Part shown: positions 14,497 through 20,758 of the stretch, piece by piece | Layout: every line of letters begins with the position of its first letter | How positions within the stretch are numbered: the stretch's first letter is position 1 | Source of the DNA: an uncultured Ruminococcus sp. | Lineage (GTDB): Bacteria; Bacillota; Clostridia; Oscillospirales; CAG-272 | Direction: 5' to 3' | Length of the DNA: 20,758 nucleotides | NCBI GenBank assembly: GCA_902765885.1 | Contig: CACXBN010000272.1 | Coordinates: 1-20,758, forward strand | Made by a program: the position numbers and the translations under genes | The notes under the pieces: generated by a model | Seen by the model: only the letters and a program-made list of their open reading frames with translations | The model's database searches: none | What the model was told of the DNA's origin: nothing

Positions 14497-16389
14497 ATGT
14501 TTTGCTCAAAATGCGGTACAAAACTTGCTGACGGCCAGAAGTTCTGCGCGAACTGCGGAACCCCTGTTTTTCAACAGCCCGCCCAGCAGGCAGTACCAAA
14601 CAACCAGAACACCACACAGACAAATCCTCAGAACTACGGACAGCCGCAGCAGAGACAGACTGTCCAGAATCCGCAGCCACAGTACCAGAATCCGCAGCAA
14701 TACAGGCAGCCGCAGCAAAACTACGCTCCCAACGCAGGTCAATATCAGCGTCAGACTTATGCTCCGAACTTTGCACCGGCAGCTCCGGTCAAAAAGAGCA
14801 ACGGCGGAAAGATAGCCGGCATAGTGATCGCGATCGTAGCAGTAATAGCGCTTGCCACGGCAGCTATTCTCTTCCTTCCTAAGATAATTGGCGGAAACGG
14901 CATTGTTTCATCCGCTGATGCAAAAAGCGAAATCAGCAAACTTGAAAGCAAAGACATGGCAAGTGCCGTTTCTCTTGCTTCAGATATTACTGAAGAAATA
15001 ACTGCAAGCGATAAAATCGGATATGACATCGTCATAACGCCCGGAGATCCGATAAGGGATTTAGTCTCCAGCCTGGGCTTGGACGTGGACATCTCGTGGC
15101 TGAAAAACATAACCGCAACCGTCTCATCTGACCTCAGCAACGGGAAACAGCCTAAAGGGAGAATAGGAATAGGACTGAACGGAAAATCCATTGCCGCAAT
15201 CGAAACGCTTATCAACATTGACAGCAAAGAAACTTTTATAGCTTTCCCCGGACTCACCGATAAAGTATTCGGCATTACGGGAGTAAGCGCTGACGATTTG
15301 GATTTGGGCTTTGATATCGGTGATATCGGTAGTTTCGGTGGCCTCAGTACCATTGGAAATATGAAAAGCATCGATCGTGCGAAGATTGACAAGATAGTCA
15401 ACAGAGCATATGCCCTTCTCCAGAAATATTATGCCATGGCTCTGAATCATATAACCAGCCCGAAAAAGGAAAACGGTTCTTTCACTGCCAACGGCATTGA
15501 AGAAAAATGCACGATTCTGTCTGCTGAGATAACAGACAAAATCATATATGAAGCAGCCAGAGAAATAGCGGAAGACCTGAAGAAAAACAGTGATGTCAAA
15601 GCGCTGCTTCAGGATCTGTATGATTTCATTTCCCAGACTATAAATTCTGACGAATATGAAAACTTCGACGAATTCTACTCCAAGTTCACCGATTCCGTAG
15701 ATGAATTTCTCGAATCCATTCCGGAGGTTGAAAAAGGCAGCGATGGCAAATCAGTTGCCAGACTTACCGAATACGTTGTCTCCGGAGAAATCAGGGGACG
15801 CCTGATTGAGATTCTCGACAATAACTTTTTAAAGCTTGAATTCGAAAGTCTGTACATCGGAATTGCTCATAAAGGAAACGATTTCGGTGCCGAATTCACG
15901 ATAGACGGAACTTCATTTATAAAAGCGACCGGAACTTCAAAGAACAACAAGATCTTCACGGGAAAAGCAAACATCATTGCCAACGGAATGACAGCAGCAG
16001 TGATCGACTTCAAGGATCTTGACAAAGATCAGCACACCGGCAAAATCACATTATCTCTCTCGGAAGAAATGTGGAGCACGATACTTAACAGCAATCGCAC
16101 GCTGTCATCACTCTCCGGACTGATCAAAGGAGCTGAAATAAGCATTGATATAAAGAAGGACGGCGCAACCGTCGATATAATGCTCAAAGGTGCTTCAGCG
16201 CTGAAACTTGAAATAAACAAGCGAAACGCCGAAGGAATAGGAATAAAGGCAACTTCAAATCCTGCAGACGTGGAAGACATCCAGTCTGAGATCGACTTCA
16301 AAAAACTGAAGAGCAATCTGAAATCCGCAGGAGTACCGGAAGAATATCTCAGCTATATAGACATGCTTATAGAGGGGATTTCATATTAA
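14497..16389 (+). CDS. Zinc-ribbon, single-pass membrane protein with large outer domain
   Basis: The 630-aa protein has three parts. A cytoplasmic N-terminal zinc ribbon has Cys3, Cys6, Cys17 and Cys20 (MFCSKCGTKL, FCANCGTPV). A Gln/Asn/Pro/Tyr-rich linker covers about 25-100, ending with KKSNGGK. One membrane segment (about 105-127, IAGIVIAIVAVIALATAAILFL) leads to roughly 500 residues outside. That outer region is soluble-looking, with long alternating-strand stretches and helical parts, and I do not recognise it. Proteins of this layout (zinc_ribbon_2, low-complexity linker, membrane segment, outer domain) are frequent in Clostridia and mostly uncharacterised. AGGAGG lies 6 nt before the ATG, and a strong terminator closes the gene, so it is a single-gene unit. 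A role in sensing or in organising the cell surface is possible but unsupported. Confidence 0.82.
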   Translation: MFCSKCGTKLADGQKFCANCGTPVFQQPAQQAVPNNQNTTQTNPQNYGQPQQRQTVQNPQPQYQNPQQYRQPQQNYAPNAGQYQRQTYAPNFAPAAPVKKSNGGKIAGIVIAIVAVIALATAAILFLPKIIGGNGIVSSADAKSEISKLESKDMASAVSLASDITEEITASDKIGYDIVITPGDPIRDLVSSLGLDVDISWLKNITATVSSDLSNGKQPKGRIGIGLNGKSIAAIETLINIDSKETFIAFPGLTDKVFGITGVSADDLDLGFDIGDIGSFGGLSTIGNMKSIDRAKIDKIVNRAYALLQKYYAMALNHITSPKKENGSFTANGIEEKCTILSAEITDKIIYEAAREIAEDLKKNSDVKALLQDLYDFISQTINSDEYENFDEFYSKFTDSVDEFLESIPEVEKGSDGKSVARLTEYVVSGEIRGRLIEILDNNFLKLEFESLYIGIAHKGNDFGAEFTIDGTSFIKATGTSKNNKIFTGKANIIANGMTAAVIDFKDLDKDQHTGKITLSLSEEMWSTILNSNRTLSSLSGLIKGAEISIDIKKDGATVDIMLKGASALKLEINKRNAEGIGIKATSNPADVEDIQSEIDFKKLKSNLKSAGVPEEYLSYIDMLIEGISY

Positions 16390-16404
16390 AGGGCAAAATC
16401 AGTT

Positions 16405-16439
16405 GCGGCGGCAGGTTGAACTGTCGCCGCTTCTTTCTT
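16405..16439 (+). terminator. Strong rho-independent terminator of the zinc-ribbon gene
   Basis: GCGGCGGCAG (16405-16414) pairs with CTGTCGCCGC (16421-16430), 10 bp with one G-U pair and a 6-nt loop, and is followed by TTCTTTCTT. It separates the zinc-ribbon gene from the ABC operon. Confidence 0.9.
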
Positions 16440-16471
16440 AATCATACCTATATTATCTGTGAAGGTGTTAT

Positions 16472-17140
16472 ATGGAAATATCTGTGAACGACATCAGAAA
16501 ATCGTACAGGAAACACCATGTGCTGAACGGCATCAGCTTCACCGCTTCAGCGGGAGAATGTATCGGGATAGCCGGCAAAAACGGATGCGGAAAGTCGACT
16601 CTTCTCTCGATTCTTGCAGGTGTTCAGCGAAGAGACTCGGGAAGTTTCGCTCTTGACGGTCACGAGCTTTTTCTGTCACATAAAGACTTGAGAAACAACG
16701 TGGGATATGTCCCGCAGGGGACACCACTCATGGAAGAACTGAGCGCGAAAGACAATCTTCAGCTGTGGTACACAAAAGCCGAGATGGAAAAGGAACTTTC
16801 CGAAGGCGTACTGAAACTTCTCGGAATTGACGAATTTCTGAAAACCACCGTTTCGAAAATGTCCGGTGGCATGAAAAAAAGGCTTTCAATCGGCTGTGCC
16901 ATGTCAAAAAAGCCGCCTGTTCTTCTTCTTGATGAACCATGCGCCGCGCTTGATTTGGAATGCAAGGAAAAAATCATCAGTTATCTGAAAGATTACAAAA
17001 GCAGGGACGGAATCGTGGTCATAACTTCCCATGATGCCATGGAGCTGTCCATATGTGACCGGATGTTCATTATGAGGGACGGGGTACTTGTTCCATACAC
17101 ATACACGGGCGACATAGAAGACCTGGTGAATAATTTATGA
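16472..17140 (+). CDS. ABC exporter ATPase subunit
   Basis: The 222-aa ATP-binding subunit powers an ABC-2 type exporter. It has Walker A GKNGCGKST near 35-43, the Q-loop in YVPQGTP, the signature MSGGMKKRLSIG near 130, Walker B VLLLDEPCAALDL near 150-162, and the H-loop TSHDAME. The chain is short, with little beyond the nucleotide-binding domain, as is typical for stand-alone ABC-2 ATPases. AAGGTG lies 4 nt before the ATG. No good -35/-10 pair is seen in the 33 nt after the preceding terminator, although TATATTAT at 16449-16456 could be a -10 element. The stop overlaps the first permease ATG by 4 nt, so the pair is translationally coupled. Confidence 0.92.
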   Translation: MEISVNDIRKSYRKHHVLNGISFTASAGECIGIAGKNGCGKSTLLSILAGVQRRDSGSFALDGHELFLSHKDLRNNVGYVPQGTPLMEELSAKDNLQLWYTKAEMEKELSEGVLKLLGIDEFLKTTVSKMSGGMKKRLSIGCAMSKKPPVLLLDEPCAALDLECKEKIISYLKDYKSRDGIVVITSHDAMELSICDRMFIMRDGVLVPYTYTGDIEDLVNNL

Positions 17141-18381
17141 AAAAATCAGTTACATATTTTCGACTCCAGCTTAAACGCTTTTTTCAGATGTTCCCCACTA
17201 TCTTCGTGCTTTCCCTTGTCCTTTTTGTTTCGCTCGGGATATTGTTCGTGAGCTTCTTCAATCAGAGCTCAGGCAGTGTCCGTAATTCCATGGTAAAGCT
17301 CGGGATCGTCGGAGATCTTGACGAGGTATATATGGACCTCGCCGTAACAACTATGAAAAACATAGACTCATCCCGATATTCCATTGATTTGATACTTATT
17401 CCCGATGAGGAAACCGCAAGGGAGTCATTATTAAACGGAGATATAATCGCATACGCAAAATTCCCCAAAGATTTCGTTCTGAATGCGCTGGAAGGAAAAG
17501 TTGAAAACATCACAATAGCAATGACCGAAGAAAGCTCCGGCATGGGAGCGAGCATGGTCAATGAAATAGTAAACTCGGTGTCCGAGTATCTTAAAAACTC
17601 CTCAAAAGCCGCAAATGCCTTTTACTATGCAGCGCTTGACAGGGGATTTGACATGAGCGAAGACATAAAACTGACGGGAGATTATTCAATAAACATCATA
17701 AACATGGTCCTCTCGAGAGACTCCATGTATGACGTTGAGGAAATAGGATCCGCAGGAGCCGAGGAAGTTGAAGACAGACTGTTCTGCGGAATCGTCATTC
17801 TGTTCCTTCTGCTGTGGGGACTGACCTGCTGCCAGCTTTTTGTTCCCAAAAAAAGGGCTCTTACGACTGTTCTCAAATCGAACGGAACCGGAGTGTTATC
17901 CCAGATAATAGGTGAATATCTTTCTTATCTCGCATTCATGATCGCAACAATATCGCTCCTTGTCATCGGTGCGGTTATAATAGTCCCGCTTCTCCATGTT
18001 GAAGAAGTAATTGCAGATGTTAATATTTTCAAAATGATTCCCGGCATGATCCTTCCGATTCTTGCAATTTCATCAATGCATTTCTTTATTTATGAGGCAG
18101 CTGACGGATTTGTGGGATCAATGCTTTTGCAATTCGGGGTCGCAATGGGGACCGGATATATTTCCGGATGCCTGTATCCGCCGTTCTTCTTCCCGCGCAT
18201 AGTTCAGCAAGCCGCATCCGTTCTGCCTGCCTGGTCTGCAAGGGTACATTTAAACGAATGGATATACAGCGGTCCTTCAGCCGAAACTTCGATTATTCTA
18301 ATCTCATATTTTATCGCCTTTATCACACTTTCGGTAATAATACGGTGGTACAGAATCACCCGCAGTGAAGGCGGAATCTGA
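17137..18381 (+). CDS. ABC-2 type permease, first subunit
   Basis: The 414-aa membrane subunit has one N-terminal membrane segment (about 20-41) and an outer domain of about 170 residues (42-212). A C-terminal block of about five membrane segments begins with LFCGIVILFLLLWGLTCC. The conserved part includes VPKKRALTTVLKSNGTG before the second segment and SGCLYPPFFFPRIVQQAASVLPAWSARVHLNEWI (two neighbouring stretches) near 343-375, as expected of ABC2_membrane_3 permeases. It pairs with the next gene to form a two-permease channel driven by the preceding ATPase. The cargo is not deducible; drugs, peptides and lipids are all carried by relatives. It overlaps the ATPase gene (ATGA) and is followed by a 25-nt gap. 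Confidence 0.88.
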   Translation: MKKSVTYFRLQLKRFFQMFPTIFVLSLVLFVSLGILFVSFFNQSSGSVRNSMVKLGIVGDLDEVYMDLAVTTMKNIDSSRYSIDLILIPDEETARESLLNGDIIAYAKFPKDFVLNALEGKVENITIAMTEESSGMGASMVNEIVNSVSEYLKNSSKAANAFYYAALDRGFDMSEDIKLTGDYSINIINMVLSRDSMYDVEEIGSAGAEEVEDRLFCGIVILFLLLWGLTCCQLFVPKKRALTTVLKSNGTGVLSQIIGEYLSYLAFMIATISLLVIGAVIIVPLLHVEEVIADVNIFKMIPGMILPILAISSMHFFIYEAADGFVGSMLLQFGVAMGTGYISGCLYPPFFFPRIVQQAASVLPAWSARVHLNEWIYSGPSAETSIILISYFIAFITLSVIIRWYRITRSEGGI

Positions 18382-18406
18382 TGTATTTTCAGAAGGAGGG
18401 TAGTAA

Positions 18407-19543
18407 ATGGATAACCTTAGAAAAATATTCACATGGTATCTGATCCTGAATAAAAGACTACTCAGAAAAATCAGTTTCGTTCTTATACTGTGCTCCATTC
18501 CCATCATGGCTTTAATCGTCAGCCTTGTTTCATCATATTCGAGTGAATCGCTTAAAATAGTTTTATCATCCGAAGATCCCTCCAATGAAATATCTGCAGG
18601 TATAATCGACAATCTTGTTTCAAGTTCCGGACTCTCATCATTCTCCGTTTGTGATGATCCTGACAAGGCACGCGAGATGGTGCTGTACGGCGAGGCTGAT
18701 GCCGCATGGATATTCGTTTCGGATATTGACGAAAGGATCATCGCCGGAGTCAGAGGAAACACATTTGATTCACAATGTGTCAGGGTACTTGAGCGCAAAG
18801 ACGACGTAGCTCTTAAGCTGTCGAGAGAAAAGCTTGCGGCAGCGCTGTCCGAACAGATAGGTTTCAGGGTACTGACCGAGAACTTCAGAAAGCTCGTAGA
18901 CCCGAGAACCGGAGATGAGGAGCTGAAGGAATATTATTTGTCTGCCACGGGCAGCGGTGATATTTTTGATTTCATCCGTCCTTCCGGAGAATCCTTTGAA
19001 AACTCAAATGAGATGTTCATGCTGCTTCCCGTCAGAGGAATGATGGCAATTGCAATAGTCCTTTGCGGACTGGCTACTGCTATGTTCTATCTTCACGATG
19101 AGAATTCCGGCATATTCTGCAGAATAAGCAGAAATGCCAAACCTTTCTTTTCTGCGGGGTATCATTTAACGGGAATTTTCGATGTGGCAATCGTGGTCCT
19201 TGTCTCCATATTCATATGCGGGGTTAATGTTTCGTTTGTCAATGAACTGGTTTCCATGCTCGTTTATTGTCTCGCAGTGACCGCTTTTGTCATATTTATC
19301 AGGCAGATATGCGGAAATTCAAGAATATTGAGTGTTATAACTCCGCTTATCATCATCGTACTGATAGTCATAAGCCCGATTCTGTTTTCACTGCCGATGC
19401 TTCTGCCGATACAGATACTGACACCGACATACTACTATCTGCTCTCGATTTCAAATCCGGTTTACATTCTCTTCATGGCTCTGTATACCGTATTGTTCGG
19501 ACTTGCGGATTTAATTATTTTCAGAATCAAGTCCCGCATTTAA
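18407..19543 (+). CDS. ABC-2 type permease, second subunit
   Basis: The 378-aa protein has the same layout as its upstream neighbour: a basic N-terminus, a membrane segment at about 23-43, an outer domain to about residue 205, then roughly five or six membrane segments (including MMAIAIVLCGLATAMFYL and VITPLIIIVLIVISPILF). Sequence resemblance to the first permease is weak; in particular the VPKKRALTTVLKS-type loop is replaced by ENSGIFCRISRNAKPFF. It is therefore probably the diverged partner in a heterodimer and not a recent duplicate. AGAAGGAGGG lies 6 nt before the ATG, the strongest ribosome site of the operon, which suggests independent initiation. It ends in a bidirectional terminator. 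Confidence 0.83.
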   Translation: MDNLRKIFTWYLILNKRLLRKISFVLILCSIPIMALIVSLVSSYSSESLKIVLSSEDPSNEISAGIIDNLVSSSGLSSFSVCDDPDKAREMVLYGEADAAWIFVSDIDERIIAGVRGNTFDSQCVRVLERKDDVALKLSREKLAAALSEQIGFRVLTENFRKLVDPRTGDEELKEYYLSATGSGDIFDFIRPSGESFENSNEMFMLLPVRGMMAIAIVLCGLATAMFYLHDENSGIFCRISRNAKPFFSAGYHLTGIFDVAIVVLVSIFICGVNVSFVNELVSMLVYCLAVTAFVIFIRQICGNSRILSVITPLIIIVLIVISPILFSLPMLLPIQILTPTYYYLLSISNPVYILFMALYTVLFGLADLIIFRIKSRI

Positions 19544-19560
19544 CTTATATCACAAAAGAC

Positions 19561-19602
19561 AAATGCACAATGGTGAATGTCATAAGACACCATTGTGCAT
19601 TT
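19561..19602. terminator. Bidirectional terminator between convergent genes
   Basis: AAATGCACAATGGTG (19561-19575) pairs perfectly over 15 bp with CACCATTGTGCATTT (19588-19602), with a 12-nt loop. T-rich tracts follow on both strands (TTTCTTGTTT rightward, TTTGTCTTTTG leftward). It serves the ABC operon and the leftward membrane-protein gene. Confidence 0.9.
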
Positions 19603-19611
19603 CTTGTTTAT

Positions 19612-20388
19612 TCATTTTTCTGCCGACGGCATATGCTGCGGGACGACCAGCGGCAGTCCCTTGCGAGATATCATGTACGCAGCGGAGACAAGAAAAGCTC
19701 CGCATGCTTCCACGAGCATATCGATCATCGTGTCGGTAAGGCCTGTATCCAGATAGCCTTCTATCGGAAGTTTCTCATCATTCACAATGACCTCTTCTAT
19801 GTCTGTTACCTTTTTCAGTTCACCGGGTTCATCGCCCAGCAGATATGAACTGAATTCACTAATGACAGTATCAGTCTGCATATCTGTTTTGAATATACGG
19901 TCCGTTGAATATTCTGCCATTTCCCAAACTGCCGAAAGCGCTATGGAAAAACAAAAAGCGAACAATGCACACATTATTTTCTTTTTCTTTTCTGCGGGTA
20001 TTTCACAAAAAACATGGAACAGCTGAACCGCAAGAAGGGCAAATATGATCCCTCCGATGGCATGCATTGCCTTATCCCACCAGTTCGTTATAAAATAGAG
20101 CTTCCAGCAGTTGCCCAAAGCCGACATCACCGAATAAAATGATGCGATTATGAAAACGGGCTTGCACATTTTAAACTTAAGGAAGACCTCAAGAACATAA
20201 GGGGAAATAATAAGAAATAAAGTTACTACGCATATCCACACATATCTTGATTCTCCCGCGAGAATCGTATACACAAATGTGGTAACGTCAAATATTACAC
20301 ATGCCACTAAACAGCATATTCTCAGAATCCTGTCGCCTGTGCTCAAACACTTAATATACATCTCAGTTTTATTTCTGAGGCAATTCAT
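19612..20388 (-). CDS. Polytopic membrane protein, DUF2238/YjdF-like
   Basis: The 258-aa protein has about six to seven membrane segments. The recognisable pattern is WWDKAMHAIGGIIFALLAV (Asp105, His109), then ALSAVWEMAEYSTDRIF (Trp155, Glu156, Glu159), then DTMIDMLVEACGAFL (Asp219, Asp223). This spacing of D-H, W-E-E and D-D motifs inside the membrane resembles the DUF2238/YjdF group, whose function is unknown. A charged loop of about 50 residues lies between the second and third motif. The start at 20388 is favoured because GGGAG lies 6 nt upstream; an ATG at 20433 (15 more residues) has only a GGGA-like site. It follows the Fic remnant by 16-61 nt and is probably transcribed from beyond the right edge. 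Family assignment is by motif memory only. Confidence 0.72.
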   Translation of the reverse strand: MNCLRNKTEMYIKCLSTGDRILRICCLVACVIFDVTTFVYTILAGESRYVWICVVTLFLIISPYVLEVFLKFKMCKPVFIIASFYSVMSALGNCWKLYFITNWWDKAMHAIGGIIFALLAVQLFHVFCEIPAEKKKKIMCALFAFCFSIALSAVWEMAEYSTDRIFKTDMQTDTVISEFSSYLLGDEPGELKKVTDIEEVIVNDEKLPIEGYLDTGLTDTMIDMLVEACGAFLVSAAYMISRKGLPLVVPQHMPSAEK

Positions 20389-20394
20389 TTCAGT

Positions 20395-20399
20395 CTCCC
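20395..20399 (-). promoter_or_regulatory. Ribosome binding site favouring the 20388 start
   Basis: GGGAG on the minus strand lies 6 nt before the ATG at 20388. The upstream in-frame ATGs at 20433 and 20409 have weaker or no sites, so the shorter protein is preferred. Confidence 0.5.
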
Positions 20400-20449
20400 T
20401 GTTTCTCATAAATGAAAATGTTTTAAACGCCATTTGATTTTCCCGTCTC

Positions 20450-20680
20450 TCAGCCGGGTTTTATCTCAAACGTTGCAAGCAGTTTTTTGAACGTATCCTG
20501 CCCGTCAAGACATGTGTCGGTGAGCCAGCCTTTTTCACCATCCCACTCGGTCAGCCCCTGATAGTAAAACATCTTTTTGCTATCCTCTATAAGGAACGGA
20601 ACGATATTGTGACGCAGGCACTCTTTAAAGGCGACAAGCCTTACGACTCGTCCGTTGCCGTCCTGAAAAGGATGAATCAT
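20450..20680 (-). pseudogene. Fic-domain protein remnant, N-terminus missing
   Basis: The 76-residue frame starts MIHPFQDGNGRVVRL and so keeps the complete Fic core motif HPFxDGNGR, used by Fic enzymes to transfer AMP or another nucleotide part onto target proteins. It continues KECLRHNIVPFLIEDSKKMFYYQGLTEW (two stretches) and TDTCLDGQDTFKKLL, the normal C-terminal end of a Firmicutes Fic protein. The helices that normally precede the motif are absent. Reading further upstream in frame gives WILGGFE and then a TAA stop, so only a few extra codons are possible. GGGAGG lies 7 nt before the ATG, which overlaps the stop of the frame to its right as ATGA. It is most likely a truncated relic, although translation as a short protein cannot be excluded. 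Confidence 0.7.
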
Positions 20681-20757
20681 TTCAAAACCTCCCAATATCC
20701 ATATTGATTAGTTCCAATTCTTGAAATGTATTTCTTTTCTATCAAAGAATTCAAACA
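20677..20757 (-). CDS. C-terminal end of a winged-helix protein (partial)
   Basis: Entering from the right edge, a minus-strand frame of 26 codons ends at the TGA at 20679-20677. It reads SLIEKKYISRIGTNQYGYWEV near its end. The 'L-EKGYI-RiGsnk-GYWeV' ending is common at the C-terminus of proteins with a wing-like helix-turn-helix, such as AlbA_2/ATP-binding regulators and some Fic proteins. Only the tail is visible, so the protein type is open. Its stop codon overlaps the ATG of the Fic remnant by 4 nt. Confidence 0.5.
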   Translation of the reverse strand, partial: CLNSLIEKKYISRIGTNQYGYWEVLK

Positions 20758-20758
20758 T

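Noticed and set aside
14757..15401. 214-codon minus-strand frame in the zinc-ribbon gene
   Set aside because: Antisense, Ser/Ile-rich, no ribosome site; the plus-strand gene has strong start and stop signals.
16459..16656. 65-codon plus-strand frame overlapping the ABC ATPase start
   Set aside because: It begins at a GTG that lies in the ribosome-binding region of the ATPase gene, and its product has no family features, while the ATPase frame has all ABC motifs.
14497..19543. Zinc-ribbon gene and ABC exporter as one operon
   Set aside because: A strong 10-bp terminator with T run at 16405-16439 separates them; a functional link is not shown by sequence.
1..20758. CRISPR array, insertion sequence, prophage, tRNA or rRNA
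   Set aside because: No regular repeat-spacer pattern, transposase frame, cloverleaf or rRNA stretch was seen on either strand.

Overview
The window looks like ordinary chromosome of a Gram-positive Bacillota of class Clostridia, probably a gut or rumen type. The evidence is near-consensus sigma-A promoters, AGGAGG-like ribosome sites, a membrane-anchored PrsA-type foldase, a DUF6440 protein, a fused ThrE exporter, intracellular GH38 and GH3 glycosidases and moderate GC content. I see no rRNA, tRNA, CRISPR array, insertion sequence or phage gene. The coding density is high.

Left third (1-7043, all minus strand): three transcription units read leftward. A GH3 glycosidase and a GH38 alpha-mannosidase share one promoter (7081-7109). 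A PrsA-like peptidyl-prolyl isomerase has its own promoter (1963-1991) and terminator (354-380). A Gfo/Idh/MocA oxidoreductase, cut by the window edge, has another promoter (310-338). The glycosidases lack signal peptides, so they should act on imported oligosaccharides, and the oxidoreductase may handle a released sugar.

Middle (7245-11700, plus strand): a tight five-gene operon diverges from the glycosidase operon. It holds an unrecognised 113-aa protein, an RluA-family pseudouridine synthase, a DUF3810 membrane protein with an HEMAH metal site, a HAD phosphatase and a ThrE-type amino-acid exporter. Gaps are 8, -4, 5 and -8 nt. A lipid kinase-type gene with its own promoter and a 100-nt-plus leader follows, then a glycerate 2-kinase.

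Right third (13926-19543, plus strand): a promoter-driven DUF6440 small protein with an unclear start, a 630-aa zinc-ribbon/transmembrane protein ending in a strong terminator, and a three-gene ABC-2 exporter (one ATPase, two different permeases) ending in a 15-bp bidirectional terminator.

Right edge (19612-20758, minus strand): a polytopic membrane protein resembling the DUF2238/YjdF group, a Fic-domain remnant lacking its N-terminal half, and the last residues of a winged-helix protein whose stop codon overlaps the Fic fragment start. This edge is the only place that looks rearranged.

I found no clear new system. The best leads are the Fic/winged-helix junction, the DUF6440 leader with its in-frame stop and nested small frames, the ABC exporter of unknown cargo and the zinc-ribbon protein's roughly 500-residue outer domain.
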